A DNA stretch of 29,213 nt from CAYGFH01 sp964356315 (GCA_964356315.1 CAYHHA010000022.1:1-29213), one strand, 5' to 3'. Counted from the first letter of the stretch, positions 19,379 through 28,257 are shown. Notes: generated from the letters alone by a model not told the origin. Numbers and translations are program-made.

Positions 19379-21076
19379 ATGGGTACGCATAAAAAAATCA
19401 AATCCTCTCTCCTCCTTTTCCCAGTACTTCTTGTCATCTTGGGAATTCTTGTTGTTGTTACATCCAGTACAAAACAAAGCGGTGGGAAATTCGACATGAG
19501 AAACCGCGCAAGTACACCAACAGGAACTGCAGAAATTATTTTATCGCCAACCACCCATCAGTATTATGTCGGTGATTATTTTAGACTAGATATGATGCTC
19601 AACACTGGTGGAAAAGCCATCTCTGGAGCAGGATTCAGGCTTTCGTATCCATTTACCACAGATGTCCCAGGCATAGATGTACTGGACAACAACACCACAG
19701 CAACCGGCAAACAAATACAATCGTTCTCCGCAACACTAGACCCAGATTTGATTACCAATGTAAATGTCGTTACTCAGTACCCGACGACAAACGGCGCAGT
19801 CGATATTGACTTTAGCGCAGTGACTTCGACTGCAGAAGGATACAGCAACACATCAGGTCAAAAATTTGCACAGATAAATTTTTTAGCAAACAGAGTTGGA
19901 ACCTATCTTATCCAGCATGATACGCAACGATCGCAAATTACCGATAAAGTTACGGGACTGGATGTGCTAAAAACGATAGACCCAGTGACAATCACGGTCG
20001 CAACCGAGACGGAAACACCACTTATCGCTCTGGCAAGTACCATAGACGAAAATGGCACAACCACAGATGCGGATGTATCGTTTAGCTTTAGTGCCTCTGA
20101 TAGGCCAATTCGCCAAGCTAACGTATTTACCCCACTTACCTGGACATATACATTCGATGCCCAAGTCGCTGGAGCATATATACCCTTTGCTGGAGGATCT
20201 GCGGTCATAAGCAAAACCCTCAACCACGGAGCTCATACCTTGACCATATCGGTGAAAGATCCCGAGGGAAACATCGCAACATCTCTACGACATTTCTCTG
20301 TAGATGCAACACCGCATATCACCGCGATAACCCCATCTGAAGGAACAGCAGGAGCACAGATACTACTCACTGGGTCAAATCTCCTGGGAACAATTGTAAA
20401 GTTCGGAACAGTAGCGGTTGCAACGGCAGATTACGTATCCAGATCGAACACACAAATGATTGTAAAAGTACCAGAGGGCGCAGGCAATGACGTCAAAGTA
20501 GTCAATGCCACCAACACAAGCCTTGTAAGCAATAGTATTTCCTTTACTCCACGTACTCGACTGGGAATACTTGTCCAGCTTCAGGGAATCTCAGCAGACA
20601 AAGGGGCCAAAGTCGCTACGAAGACCGTTGTGACCTGTGGTACATTTACAGAAACATTCACGGATAAGTCACTGGTATGGAATTCTGCATCGTCAGCGTA
20701 TTATTTTAATGAGCTTTTTCCAGCAACATCTGTAGTACCTAACTCTTCTACTTGCACTATTTCCATAAAAGAAACTTCCCGGCTCCGCAAAAAATTCTCT
20801 GGGATCACGCTTGCTCCTGGAATTACGAATATAATCACAAAAAATACAGCAACAGACATGCTAAAGGTGGGAGATTTTGATACCAATAACATCCTTGAGC
20901 TTCAGGATTATGGCCTTTTGATGGCCAATTTCTCGATGACATCAGGCCTCACTATCCCTGCTACCACCGGAAACAATAAATATGATCTCAACGGAGATGC
21001 TCAGATTTCGATAAATGATATCGCACTGCTACTTACAAATCTGACTGCTCTGCAAAAAATAGGAGATCCAGAATAA
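19379..21076 (+). CDS. Secreted cohesin-like, IPT/TIG and dockerin protein
   Basis: 565 residues. A basic start then a membrane segment (SLLLFPVLLVILGILVVVTS) serves as signal or anchor. A cohesin-like beta domain follows (about 45-200, from AEIILSPTTHQYYVGDYFRL), then an Ig-like domain and an IPT/TIG domain (ITAITPSEGTAGAQILLTGS, about 325-400). After a beta region, the C-terminal 70 residues are a type I dockerin with two calcium loops, DFDTNNILELQD and DLNGDAQISIND. Dockerins bind cohesins tightly in the presence of calcium. The next gene, 2 nt downstream, encodes a cohesin with a membrane anchor. Start ATG 19379 is preferred over 19355 for its signal-like N-terminus. Confidence 0.85.
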   Translation: MGTHKKIKSSLLLFPVLLVILGILVVVTSSTKQSGGKFDMRNRASTPTGTAEIILSPTTHQYYVGDYFRLDMMLNTGGKAISGAGFRLSYPFTTDVPGIDVLDNNTTATGKQIQSFSATLDPDLITNVNVVTQYPTTNGAVDIDFSAVTSTAEGYSNTSGQKFAQINFLANRVGTYLIQHDTQRSQITDKVTGLDVLKTIDPVTITVATETETPLIALASTIDENGTTTDADVSFSFSASDRPIRQANVFTPLTWTYTFDAQVAGAYIPFAGGSAVISKTLNHGAHTLTISVKDPEGNIATSLRHFSVDATPHITAITPSEGTAGAQILLTGSNLLGTIVKFGTVAVATADYVSRSNTQMIVKVPEGAGNDVKVVNATNTSLVSNSISFTPRTRLGILVQLQGISADKGAKVATKTVVTCGTFTETFTDKSLVWNSASSAYYFNELFPATSVVPNSSTCTISIKETSRLRKKFSGITLAPGITNIITKNTATDMLKVGDFDTNNILELQDYGLLMANFSMTSGLTIPATTGNNKYDLNGDAQISINDIALLLTNLTALQKIGDPE

Positions 21077-21078
21077 CT

Positions 21079-22314
21079 ATGAAATCTCTCTGCCCAACCA
21101 AAATCTTCTGCGCTATCTTAGCTATCACACTCGCTGGCATGTTTTGTGTTGCCCCGCCCAAGACATACGCTACAGTCACAGGAGGCGCAGGGAAAATACT
21201 GTTATCTCCTGCAAACACAACACTCCCGATAGGAACAACGACATCGGTGGACCTTTTGTTTAATACTGCCAATATCGCGGTATCTGGCGTCCAAGCTGTC
21301 CTTTCGTTTACCGTTGCAAGTCCTGTCGATCTCCAAGCAACTATCCAAGTCAACACTGCTTTGAGCGATGCAGGCTGGTCGTTTCCAATCAAGACCGTAA
21401 CGACAACGGGGACAACGACAACAATCGAGCTTATGGCGTTAAACTTGAATGCAGAGGGTTATGCAGTTAACACGGACACAAAGCTCGCTACTCTTGTATT
21501 TACTTCGCAACACCCTTTTTCTAATAAAGCAGTTTTATTTGATCAATCACTCACGAAATTATTAAAAAAATCAGACGCTACTGATTTCTTCGGAATTCCT
21601 TCAAACGGAGGGTATTCGACGTCCGGCGTGGCGTCTACGCCAACACAAATCGTAAATTCTCCAACGAGTACGCCGACTGGGAACAACGCTCCGACATGTT
21701 CTACGATTGCGTCAAATACTTCATCTGCAAATATCCCCGTCACTCTCACACTCACTTGCACTGGATCTGACACAGATGGCACTATTACCGCCGCTGACTT
21801 TACGTTCGGTGACGGCACATCTCCACAAATTGTAGAATCAAATGTTGGGAAACTTGGATCAATAAGCACAACCCATTACTACACAACACTCGGAGCAGTC
21901 AAGGCAACATGTAAAGTAAAAGATAACACGGGAACATGGTCAACAGTGTCTGGAGCCTGTGAAAAGATATTGTCTTTTAAACCAAAATTGACGCCTACTG
22001 CTACCCCTATTCGCATCTCTACCGCAACCCCAATACGAGCCACCATAACCAGCAAAGGAACCGTCACACCAACGCCTATTCGTATCGTCACAAGCGTGAT
22101 ATCAGACACCCCAGATGTTGCAGATCCAAACATTCAGCCAGAAGCAGAGCCAACATTGTACCCCGAAGCCGAAACAGAAAACGTTGATACGAGCTCTAAT
22201 CGCATTTGGTGGATTATCGGAGGAATAGTAGCAATGTTACTTGCATTCCTTCTTCTCAGAAGAAAAGGACCACCCCAACCACCACAAGGACAAGTGCCGA
22301 TAACAAGCGTTTAA
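21079..22314 (+). CDS. Membrane-anchored cohesin and PKD-domain surface protein
   Basis: 411 residues. A signal peptide (KIFCAILAITLAGMFCVAPP) is followed by a cohesin-like domain (about 35-180, GKILLSPANTTLPIGTTTSV). A PKD-like domain comes next with the family pattern ADFTFGDGTSPQIVESN and HYYTTLGAVKATCKV (about 210-295), then a Pro/Thr-rich spacer. A C-terminal membrane anchor (IWWIIGGIVAMLLAFLLLRR) ends the protein, followed by a Pro/Gln tail. It probably displays its cohesin on the surface and could capture the dockerin protein encoded just upstream in the same operon. Confidence 0.85.
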   Translation: MKSLCPTKIFCAILAITLAGMFCVAPPKTYATVTGGAGKILLSPANTTLPIGTTTSVDLLFNTANIAVSGVQAVLSFTVASPVDLQATIQVNTALSDAGWSFPIKTVTTTGTTTTIELMALNLNAEGYAVNTDTKLATLVFTSQHPFSNKAVLFDQSLTKLLKKSDATDFFGIPSNGGYSTSGVASTPTQIVNSPTSTPTGNNAPTCSTIASNTSSANIPVTLTLTCTGSDTDGTITAADFTFGDGTSPQIVESNVGKLGSISTTHYYTTLGAVKATCKVKDNTGTWSTVSGACEKILSFKPKLTPTATPIRISTATPIRATITSKGTVTPTPIRIVTSVISDTPDVADPNIQPEAEPTLYPEAETENVDTSSNRIWWIIGGIVAMLLAFLLLRRKGPPQPPQGQVPITSV

Positions 22315-22323
22315 ATTGAATCA

Positions 22324-22704
22324 CTATTCAACGAGGATTCTGCGAGCATCTGTAACATCTTTTTCCATTTGCATCGTAAGCTCGACAACAGAAGAAAATT
22401 TTATTATCGACCGTAACTTTTCCACAACATCGATTTCTATGTATGACGTGTCGGTATTGGATAAATCTTGACCATCCAGCCCTAACAAAAATACTTCTAA
22501 ACTTGGGTGTTCGTCGTCAAATGTCGGAATCGGCCCCCAGTGCATAGCACCTCGAAAAGACAAATCATCGAGCTTTACCCATACGGCGTATACGCCATAC
22601 TCCAATTCAAAGTCCTTCGGCACAACCATATTTATGGTGGGAAATCCCATAAACTTTCCTCTTCCTTTTCCGGTTATCTGATGTGTTATAAAGTGGATCG
22701 TCAT
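22324..22704 (-). CDS. Riboflavin kinase (single domain)
   Basis: 126 residues with the flavokinase barrel: GKGRGKFMGFPTINM (nucleotide/Mg-binding GFPTxN), YGVYAVWVKLDDLSFRGAMH, then HPSLEVFLLGLDGQDL with the catalytic Glu in SLEVF. The enzyme converts riboflavin to FMN with ATP. The FAD-synthetase domain usually fused to it in bacterial RibF is absent, so this is a monofunctional form or needs a separate partner. ATG 22704 is preferred; the upstream gene stops at 22710, giving a 5-nt gap and probable cotranscription. Confidence 0.8.
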   Translation of the reverse strand: MTIHFITHQITGKGRGKFMGFPTINMVVPKDFELEYGVYAVWVKLDDLSFRGAMHWGPIPTFDDEHPSLEVFLLGLDGQDLSNTDTSYIEIDVVEKLRSIIKFSSVVELTMQMEKDVTDARRILVE

Positions 22705-22709
22705 AGGAG

Positions 22710-23372
22710 CTAAAAATATTTTTTCGGCGGACCAAATCTGGTCCAATTTTTGTTTATGTACCCAAGTAAAGCGAGATCTTCTCCAATATCAAATAGAAAA
22801 TGCGTTACCATAGACCCGACAAATACTGCCAAGAATCGGTAATCCAGATAGTATAATACACCGGTCATTGCGACAAGAGTGGATACAACATATATATTAT
22901 GAAAGGATAAATTTGTATTGTGTTTATGACCAATTTCTATAAAGACTACTACTTTTTTCCATTCTTTTTTTCTGAGCAAAGAAAAAATTTGTTTCGTGTA
23001 CGCATCATTTCTGCCATAGGTAAAAAAGTAAATAAGGTGATCGATATCGGGGATAAGGCTCCCTAAAATCGAGATGCCAACCCACTCAAACACCGTCGAT
23101 TGCCAGATACTATGAAGCATACTAACCCAGGCAACTCCCAGAAGGATATGGATGAGTTCATGTTTCAGATGCCAGATGATATGGAGAATAGTTTTTAGGC
23201 GAAAAGAAACAGCGTGCATGTATTCATGGTATCCCACGTACTTCTCGTTTGCAACCCGAATGACTCCGTATGGACCAGTTAAATCAGTCATTCCGAATAA
23301 AGATTTAGCAATAAGAACAAGCGAAATATCTATAAAATTATCGTATTGACGAATCGACGATACATACCGCAT
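22710..23372 (-). CDS. YdjM/DUF457-like membrane metal-dependent hydrolase
   Basis: About 220 residues, with several membrane segments. The motif ISILGSLIPDIDHLIYFFTY holds the D-x-D-H seen in this family, with SFHNIYVVSTLVAMTG and FVGSMVTHFLFDIGEDLALL supplying further His and Asp ligands. Such proteins are predicted membrane hydrolases of unknown substrate; LexA-regulated YdjM is a known relative. The start is uncertain: ATG 23372 is 14 bp from the divergent transpeptidase start, the open frame runs to 23432, and ATG 23291 would leave room for promoters. Confidence 0.65.
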   Translation of the reverse strand: MRYVSSIRQYDNFIDISLVLIAKSLFGMTDLTGPYGVIRVANEKYVGYHEYMHAVSFRLKTILHIIWHLKHELIHILLGVAWVSMLHSIWQSTVFEWVGISILGSLIPDIDHLIYFFTYGRNDAYTKQIFSLLRKKEWKKVVVFIEIGHKHNTNLSFHNIYVVSTLVAMTGVLYYLDYRFLAVFVGSMVTHFLFDIGEDLALLGYINKNWTRFGPPKKYF

Positions 23373-23385
23373 AGTAGTACTCGAT

Positions 23386-24105
23386 ATGATGAAGCAACAC
23401 GCGCCGGTATATTTTTTTGTTTTTTTCTCCATTGTATTGTTTGGCGTCTCCGCTTTTTCTAGATTCTATAGTAAGCCAATACAAGCAGAGGCGCTTGCAG
23501 ATAAATCAGGCCTCGACTCCCTTATCCGCGGAGAACTCGCACCTATTCCAACATTTGAATCAACTGGAATATTTCATGGCAAAGGAGTGACTCCCCCTGT
23601 CGCATCTTCGTTCACCCCTATTTCTGAGGTGTTAGGGCTAACCAACGCTAAAGAAAAACGCATAGAAGTAGACCTTACCAATCAAAAAACATACGCCTAC
23701 GAAGGAAACCGCCTTATCTACACCTTTATCGTATCAACAGGGCTTTGGGGATATACGCCCACAGGAGAATTTACCATTTGGACTAAAGTGCGCAGTCAAC
23801 TTATGCAAGGAGGAAGCAAGGAGCTTCAAACATATTATTATCTCCCTAATGTTCCGTATGTCATGTTCTTTTATAATACTGAAATCGAAAAAATGAGAGG
23901 ATATAGTTTTCATGGAGCATACTGGCATAACAACTTTGGACACCCAATGAGTCATGGATGTATAAACATGAAAAATGACGATGCAAAACTCCTGTATGAA
24001 TGGGCAAACCCGATGGTCACCAATGCAAAAGCATGGTCTACCCCAGCTACGAAAGAGGATCCAGGAACAAAAGTAATTATCTACGGGAAAGCGCCTCTAT
24101 ATTGA
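23386..24105 (+). CDS. L,D-transpeptidase (YkuD domain), membrane-anchored
   Basis: 239 residues. An N-terminal anchor (VYFFVFFSIVLFGVSAFSRF) precedes a linker, then a YkuD catalytic domain from KRIEVDLTNQKTYAYEGNRL. Landmarks are TPTGEFTIW, the His in SFHGAYW (His166), and SHGCINM with the catalytic Cys182. These enzymes make 3-3 peptide cross-links in peptidoglycan or attach proteins to it, outside the membrane. It is complete. It is divergently arranged to the DUF457-like gene and convergent with galU. Confidence 0.9.
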   Translation: MMKQHAPVYFFVFFSIVLFGVSAFSRFYSKPIQAEALADKSGLDSLIRGELAPIPTFESTGIFHGKGVTPPVASSFTPISEVLGLTNAKEKRIEVDLTNQKTYAYEGNRLIYTFIVSTGLWGYTPTGEFTIWTKVRSQLMQGGSKELQTYYYLPNVPYVMFFYNTEIEKMRGYSFHGAYWHNNFGHPMSHGCINMKNDDAKLLYEWANPMVTNAKAWSTPATKEDPGTKVIIYGKAPLY

Positions 24106-24131
24106 CAGCTAAATTCTCTGAAGGTATTTAC

Positions 24132-24160
24132 AAAAAAGATCCCCTATCGGAGTCGGGGAT
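24132..24160 (-). terminator. Intrinsic terminator of galU (REP-like hairpin)
   Basis: On the minus strand ATCCCC, loop, GGGGAT is followed by CTTTTTT. The hairpin also resembles a dispersed TCATCCCCGA...GGGGATCT type repeat. It lies 11 nt beyond the galU stop. Confidence 0.7.
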
Positions 24161-24170
24161 GACAACGATA

Positions 24171-25046
24171 TTAAAATTTTAGACTCTTGAGATAGGCTTT
24201 GAAATCTCCATTAAGCTCTTTGTGTGTGAGCGCAAATTCTATAACGGTTTTTAGGTACTCGAGTTTATTCCCTGTATCGTAATACTTTGCGTTTTCCACT
24301 TCACAGGCATATACCGGTCGTGTGGTCATAAGGTCTTTTATCGCATCCGTGAGCCAAATTTCTCCAGATTTTCCCGGTTGGGTCTTTTCCAGATGCTCAA
24401 AAATATCGGGAGTTAAGACATAACATCCGTGAGCGGCGAGATTTGATGGAGCTTCATCTGCTTTTGGCTTTTCGAGAAGATGTTTGATCTGCCAAATATT
24501 TTTTTCGACATTTACTGCGTCTACTATGCCATATCGGGAAACATCTTCTTTTGGCACGCGGACTGCAGAGATAACGGGATCACCATATTTTTCAAACACG
24601 TCGATACACTGCTTCGCGCGTGGAGGGGTTGAATGAATAAACTCATCTCCCCAGATTGCGACGAACGGTTCGTTTCCGATCACAGACTTTGCACATAATA
24701 CCGGTGTACCATTTCCATACGGGCCTTTTTGTCTGATGTAGATAAAGTTTGCCAGCGCTGCGGTTCGTTTTACCTCTTCCATGAGCTCATACTTCTTTTG
24801 CTCTTCGAGCATCTTGATAAGCTCGTTTGGATTATCAAAATGATCTTCTATCGCTCGTTTGTGCCATCCCGTGACGATAACAATATCGGTTATACCAGAG
24901 GCAACTAATTCTTCTACAACATATTGGATGACCGGTTTATCAACAATCGGAAGCATCTCTTTTGGCATCGCTTTGGTCTGGGGCAAAAAACGGGTGCCAA
25001 ATCCTGCAGCAGGTATCACGGCCTTTCGAATTTTTGTTGAGCTCAT
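24171..25046 (-). CDS. galU: UTP-glucose-1-phosphate uridylyltransferase
   Basis: 291 residues, full length. Signature: RKAVIPAAGFGTRFLPQTKA then MPKEMLPIVDKPVIQYVVEE (nucleotide binding), followed by KGPYGNGTPVLCAKSVIGNE, the metal-binding region WGDEF, GIVDAVNVEKNIWQIKHLLE with EKP, and GEIWLTDAI. It makes UDP-glucose from UTP and glucose-1-phosphate for cell-surface glycan synthesis, fitting a region rich in surface proteins. TTGACA-N18-TACAAT ends 6 nt before its ATG, so the mRNA should be leaderless. Confidence 0.95.
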   Translation of the reverse strand: MSSTKIRKAVIPAAGFGTRFLPQTKAMPKEMLPIVDKPVIQYVVEELVASGITDIVIVTGWHKRAIEDHFDNPNELIKMLEEQKKYELMEEVKRTAALANFIYIRQKGPYGNGTPVLCAKSVIGNEPFVAIWGDEFIHSTPPRAKQCIDVFEKYGDPVISAVRVPKEDVSRYGIVDAVNVEKNIWQIKHLLEKPKADEAPSNLAAHGCYVLTPDIFEHLEKTQPGKSGEIWLTDAIKDLMTTRPVYACEVENAKYYDTGNKLEYLKTVIEFALTHKELNGDFKAYLKSLKF

Positions 25047-25052
25047 CTATCA

Positions 25053-25082
25053 ATTGTATTTCCCTTTCATCCCCTTTGTCAA
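25053..25082 (-). promoter_or_regulatory. galU promoter TTGACA-N18-TACAAT, leaderless
   Basis: -35 at 25077-25082 and -10 at 25053-25058 on the minus strand, 6 nt before the ATG. Confidence 0.75.
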
Positions 25083-25083
25083 T

Positions 25084-25112
25084 TTGATATCATACAGATA
25101 GCGCATTACAGA
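25084..25112 (+). promoter_or_regulatory. Promoter TTGATA-N17-TACAGA, leaderless
   Basis: -35 at 25084-25089, -10 at 25107-25112, 5 nt before the ATG at 25118. It lies back to back with the galU promoter; the two -35 boxes are 1 nt apart. Confidence 0.65.
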
Positions 25113-25117
25113 TTTAT

Positions 25118-27133
25118 ATGTCACACGACGATAACGGGCACGGACAAGAAAAACCAAAACCATCCAATCCCTTTTTTATTATTGGATTTGTGCTTTTTGC
25201 AGCCTTTTTTGCTCTGCAGGCCAGAACCACACCCCCTTCCCAGTCAGTACCAGTGAAAATCCCACAGAAAACCCGGGTCACTCCCGCGCCAATTGAGCCA
25301 ATCGTCGAAATACAAAAGCCTACCTATAATATAAATATCCTCACAGCCCCAGGCCCGATCCCAGATAAACTCAAAAAAGAACCTCAGGTATCGAGCATAG
25401 CCCCTTGGAACTATGCATTGACATTTGCTTCCAAAACACAAGTACTTACTCCTCTGCTTGAAGGACAAACATTTCAGCAAAAACACACGATTAAAACTAT
25501 AAACGCTGGACCTGAAGGCAACATGATCGAGGAGGCTGCGGTAAAGTTAACCCCATATGAGATCCAACTCGGCAATATGAAACTTATCACCTATGTTCAG
25601 CATCTGACGGCAAATCACAAGAATTGTTACTACGATGAGGAGGGTGGCAATGAGCATGTTCCGGATGAAGGGGTATTTCAACCAGATGCAATTGGCTGGA
25701 ACAAACTCAGAGGTGGATCGAAAGTGCTACATTCGACTATGTCAGTTGGTAAACTTCCTCTTTCGGGATATGATCTCTTCAATACGCTCCCAGATGAGAC
25801 AGTTACCCCGCAAAATGGCCTTCCTTGTGGCACTCAGATGGAAGGAGACCCTATCAAAAATATGTATGAGATGGGAGACAACGAAGAGAAATACAATGGA
25901 ACAGATAGAAACGTATTTACTGCAAGCGAATTCTGCTCTGCAGGAGCACTACAGAAATATGATGAGTGTATGGCGACCCCGCCCCAGCCAGATCCAAAAC
26001 ATCCTGGGAAAATGAAGCCAAAAAGTTGCGATCTAAAATGCGGCAAAGATGCGCATACGCTATTCTCCAACAATCTTCCTGCAGCAGATGAGGTAAATAC
26101 AGAATTCGGCCAAGGCCCAAATGGAGAAAAAGAAGGCTTCACGCTTACAAGAATACCAAGTGAATTGACCAATTTCACCAAAAGAAATGGCACGAACACT
26201 CAAGATCACACCCTTAAAATCCCTTTGTGTTATGGATGTGAGGTTACAAGCGAAAAATCTGTGTATTATCTCGAGGCTCTTCGAAGAGAAGTGTTAAAGT
26301 CTTTTAACTGTTCGATTACCCCTCAAGAAATTCAGGATCCTAATGATCCGTGTGTTCCACCAGAATCCGCGCCGACAGATGAGGACAAAGAATGCGCCAT
26401 AGATATTATTGAGAAAATAAAACCAAAAGAAGCGTCATGCAAGCTCTGCAATGCGGGAGCACTCAAAAGCTTTCTCACACCAAATCTTGAGGCGAAAGCC
26501 GTTCCAAATGGATTATCCCCGCTTGCTATAAAAGTACTCGAAGCCGCCGCGGACACCTATCATGTCCCAGCCTCTATGCTGGTGGCAACAATGCTACATG
26601 AAGGATCGTTTGAACATCCAGAGGTATGGACATGGAGTAGCGACGAAACTATAAAAAAATTCAGTGATTGCAAAGTAAAAAAGCCTATGCCGAGTTGCGA
26701 TGCATTTGGACACCCAGTCACGGGAGCTAAAGGCCCATTTGGATTTATCGATAAATGGTGGGAGAAATATATGAGTTCAGATGGACCATATAAAAATCTC
26801 CTCAAGGATCCGAAAACAAAGTCAGAGTTCGCTAAGATAAATTTAAAAAATGTCAGCTCCTGTAACTTTGTTGACGCCGCATTTATGGCCGCGCGCGGAC
26901 TTGGAGAAGATCAAAGTCATTTGTATGTCCCAGGCATTCCACTATCATGTCCTGCTGTAAGCGGATACCCAGCGACAACAGTATACCAAGGTGGAGATCC
27001 ACCAGGATCGTGTGGTGTGTGGAAAGCAGATAGAGCAGCGCTTGCTCGCCTTCAGTACGGCAATCGCATCTGTAGCGCGGATACAAGTCGAGTCGTAGCA
27101 ATGTACAGCGCTATGCGTTGTGGAGGCAATTAG
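25118..27133 (+). CDS. Large secreted protein with C-terminal lysozyme-like (lytic transglycosylase) domain
   Basis: 671 residues. A polar N-terminus then one membrane segment (FFIIGFVLFAAFFALQA, about 19-35). A long Cys-rich extracellular part follows, with many Cys between residues 170 and 450. The C-terminal domain (about 470-671) reads LSPLAIKVLEAAADTYHVPA then SMLVATMLHEGSFEHPEVWT, with Glu495 in MLHEG placed like the catalytic Glu of SLT/lysozyme folds, followed by GPFGFID. It could cut peptidoglycan for surface or secretion assemblies. The N-terminal part is not recognised. The SLT assignment is by pattern, not by alignment. Confidence 0.65.
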   Translation: MSHDDNGHGQEKPKPSNPFFIIGFVLFAAFFALQARTTPPSQSVPVKIPQKTRVTPAPIEPIVEIQKPTYNINILTAPGPIPDKLKKEPQVSSIAPWNYALTFASKTQVLTPLLEGQTFQQKHTIKTINAGPEGNMIEEAAVKLTPYEIQLGNMKLITYVQHLTANHKNCYYDEEGGNEHVPDEGVFQPDAIGWNKLRGGSKVLHSTMSVGKLPLSGYDLFNTLPDETVTPQNGLPCGTQMEGDPIKNMYEMGDNEEKYNGTDRNVFTASEFCSAGALQKYDECMATPPQPDPKHPGKMKPKSCDLKCGKDAHTLFSNNLPAADEVNTEFGQGPNGEKEGFTLTRIPSELTNFTKRNGTNTQDHTLKIPLCYGCEVTSEKSVYYLEALRREVLKSFNCSITPQEIQDPNDPCVPPESAPTDEDKECAIDIIEKIKPKEASCKLCNAGALKSFLTPNLEAKAVPNGLSPLAIKVLEAAADTYHVPASMLVATMLHEGSFEHPEVWTWSSDETIKKFSDCKVKKPMPSCDAFGHPVTGAKGPFGFIDKWWEKYMSSDGPYKNLLKDPKTKSEFAKINLKNVSSCNFVDAAFMAARGLGEDQSHLYVPGIPLSCPAVSGYPATTVYQGGDPPGSCGVWKADRAALARLQYGNRICSADTSRVVAMYSAMRCGGN

Positions 27134-27144
27134 AGCTAATGTAC

Positions 27145-27173
27145 TTTACATTGCCCATGCAATTTGATATAGT
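27145..27173 (+). promoter_or_regulatory. Promoter TTTACA-N17-TATAGT upstream of secE
   Basis: -35 at 27145-27150, -10 at 27168-27173, start near 27180, which falls at the base of the following hairpin. Confidence 0.6.
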
Positions 27174-27180
27174 ACAGTCA

Positions 27181-27199
27181 TCCCCACGAGGGGGTTTTT
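27181..27199 (+). terminator. Terminator-like hairpin before secE
   Basis: TCCCC-ACGA-GGGGG followed by TTTTT. It may end the upstream gene. Because the secE promoter lies before it, it would also be the first structure of the secE transcript. Confidence 0.55.
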
Positions 27200-27221
27200 C
27201 TTAGGTATTGTTTACGCTACA

Positions 27222-27506
27222 ATGAGCGAAGCCACTACCTATGATCCTTCCGAAGCATTGGCGAAGAAGGATATTTCGAGTATACTTGTGTCTATGGAAA
27301 CGAAAACTGCCGTTAAAGTTCCAACCGTAAATCCGGTACAATTTTTCCGAGAAGTAGTTTCGGAACTGAAAAAAGTTACATGGCCTTCGAGAGAAGAAAC
27401 CATGAAGCTGACCGCAGTTGTTATCGCTCTATCGATTATCGTCGGTATTTTTATCGGCGGACTCGATGCGATTCTCGTACAGGCACAGAAAATGATTATA
27501 AAATAA
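27222..27506 (+). CDS. secE: Protein translocase subunit SecE
   Basis: 94 residues. The polar N-terminal extension is followed by the SecE core NPVQFFREVVSELKKVTWPS then REETMKLTAVV, and one membrane segment (VVIALSIIVGIFIGGLDAIL). SecE clamps SecY in the protein-export channel. Its place directly before nusG is the usual bacterial order. METKTAV at residue 26 is an alternative start. There is no strong SD. Confidence 0.95.
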   Translation: MSEATTYDPSEALAKKDISSILVSMETKTAVKVPTVNPVQFFREVVSELKKVTWPSREETMKLTAVVIALSIIVGIFIGGLDAILVQAQKMIIK

Positions 27507-27594
27507 TAGATAGTGGATGTTGAATCCGAAAGATAGTGAATGATAAATATCATTTACACTACTCTTTCTATCCATATTCCAGTATCAAGCACCT

Positions 27595-28221
27595 ATGAAC
27601 GACAAAAAAGCAACCCAACCAGAAGAACAAAAAGAAGGCTACGTACACCCAAGCGCGCCTCCAGTAGTGGAAGACGTTGTGCCTCGTGTCGCCCCCTCCA
27701 ATGCGAAATGGTACGTCGTCCATACCTATTCTGGCCATGAAAACAAAGTATCCGCGAACCTCAAACAACGCATTGAAACGATGAAATTGCAGGACAAAAT
27801 ATTTGATATCGTTGTCCCTACCCGCAATATCGTCACCGTCAAACATGGTAAAAAAGAAGAACAAAAAGAAAAGATCTTCCCAGGATACATTTTGGTAAAG
27901 ATGCTTCTTGAAGATGACTCATGGCTTGCTGTACGCACTACACAGGGCGTAACGGCATTTGTAGGCGTCGGAAACAAACCAACTCCTATTTCTGAATCAG
28001 AAGTCGCAACGATTTTGAAATTCATGCAACTGGAAGCTCCAAAATACAAGACATCCTTCTCCGTCGGAGAAGCTGTCAAGATCGTGGATGGCCCATTTGC
28101 AGACTTCCTTGGCGCTATCGATTCTATCGATGAGGAAAAAGGAAAGATCAAAGTGCTCGTGTCTATCTTCGGACGCGAGACACCTGTGGAGCTCGACTTC
28201 TTGCAGGTTTCTAAACTCTAG
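27595..28221 (+). CDS. nusG: Transcription termination/antitermination factor NusG
   Basis: 208 residues. An N-terminal extension of about 37 residues (Lys/Glu/Pro-rich) precedes the NGN domain (AKWYVVHTYSGHENKVSANL, then FPGYILVKM and VRTTQGVTAFVG). The C-terminal KOW domain is VGEAVKIVDGPFADFLGAID with SIDEEKGKIKVLVSIFGRET. NusG travels with RNA polymerase and links it to ribosomes or Rho. The usual next genes rplK and rplA are not present; instead a secreted protein gene and a broken nusG 3' end follow. Confidence 0.95.
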   Translation: MNDKKATQPEEQKEGYVHPSAPPVVEDVVPRVAPSNAKWYVVHTYSGHENKVSANLKQRIETMKLQDKIFDIVVPTRNIVTVKHGKKEEQKEKIFPGYILVKMLLEDDSWLAVRTTQGVTAFVGVGNKPTPISESEVATILKFMQLEAPKYKTSFSVGEAVKIVDGPFADFLGAIDSIDEEKGKIKVLVSIFGRETPVELDFLQVSKL

Positions 28222-28228
28222 ACCTCCA

Positions 28229-28257
28229 TTGACATATCCCATAGTATATGTTATACT
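28229..28257 (+). promoter_or_regulatory. Promoter TTGACA-N17-TATACT, leaderless
   Basis: Consensus -35 at 28229-28234, 17-nt spacer, -10 at 28252-28257, 6 nt before the ATG at 28264. One of the clearest leaderless promoters here. Confidence 0.8.
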
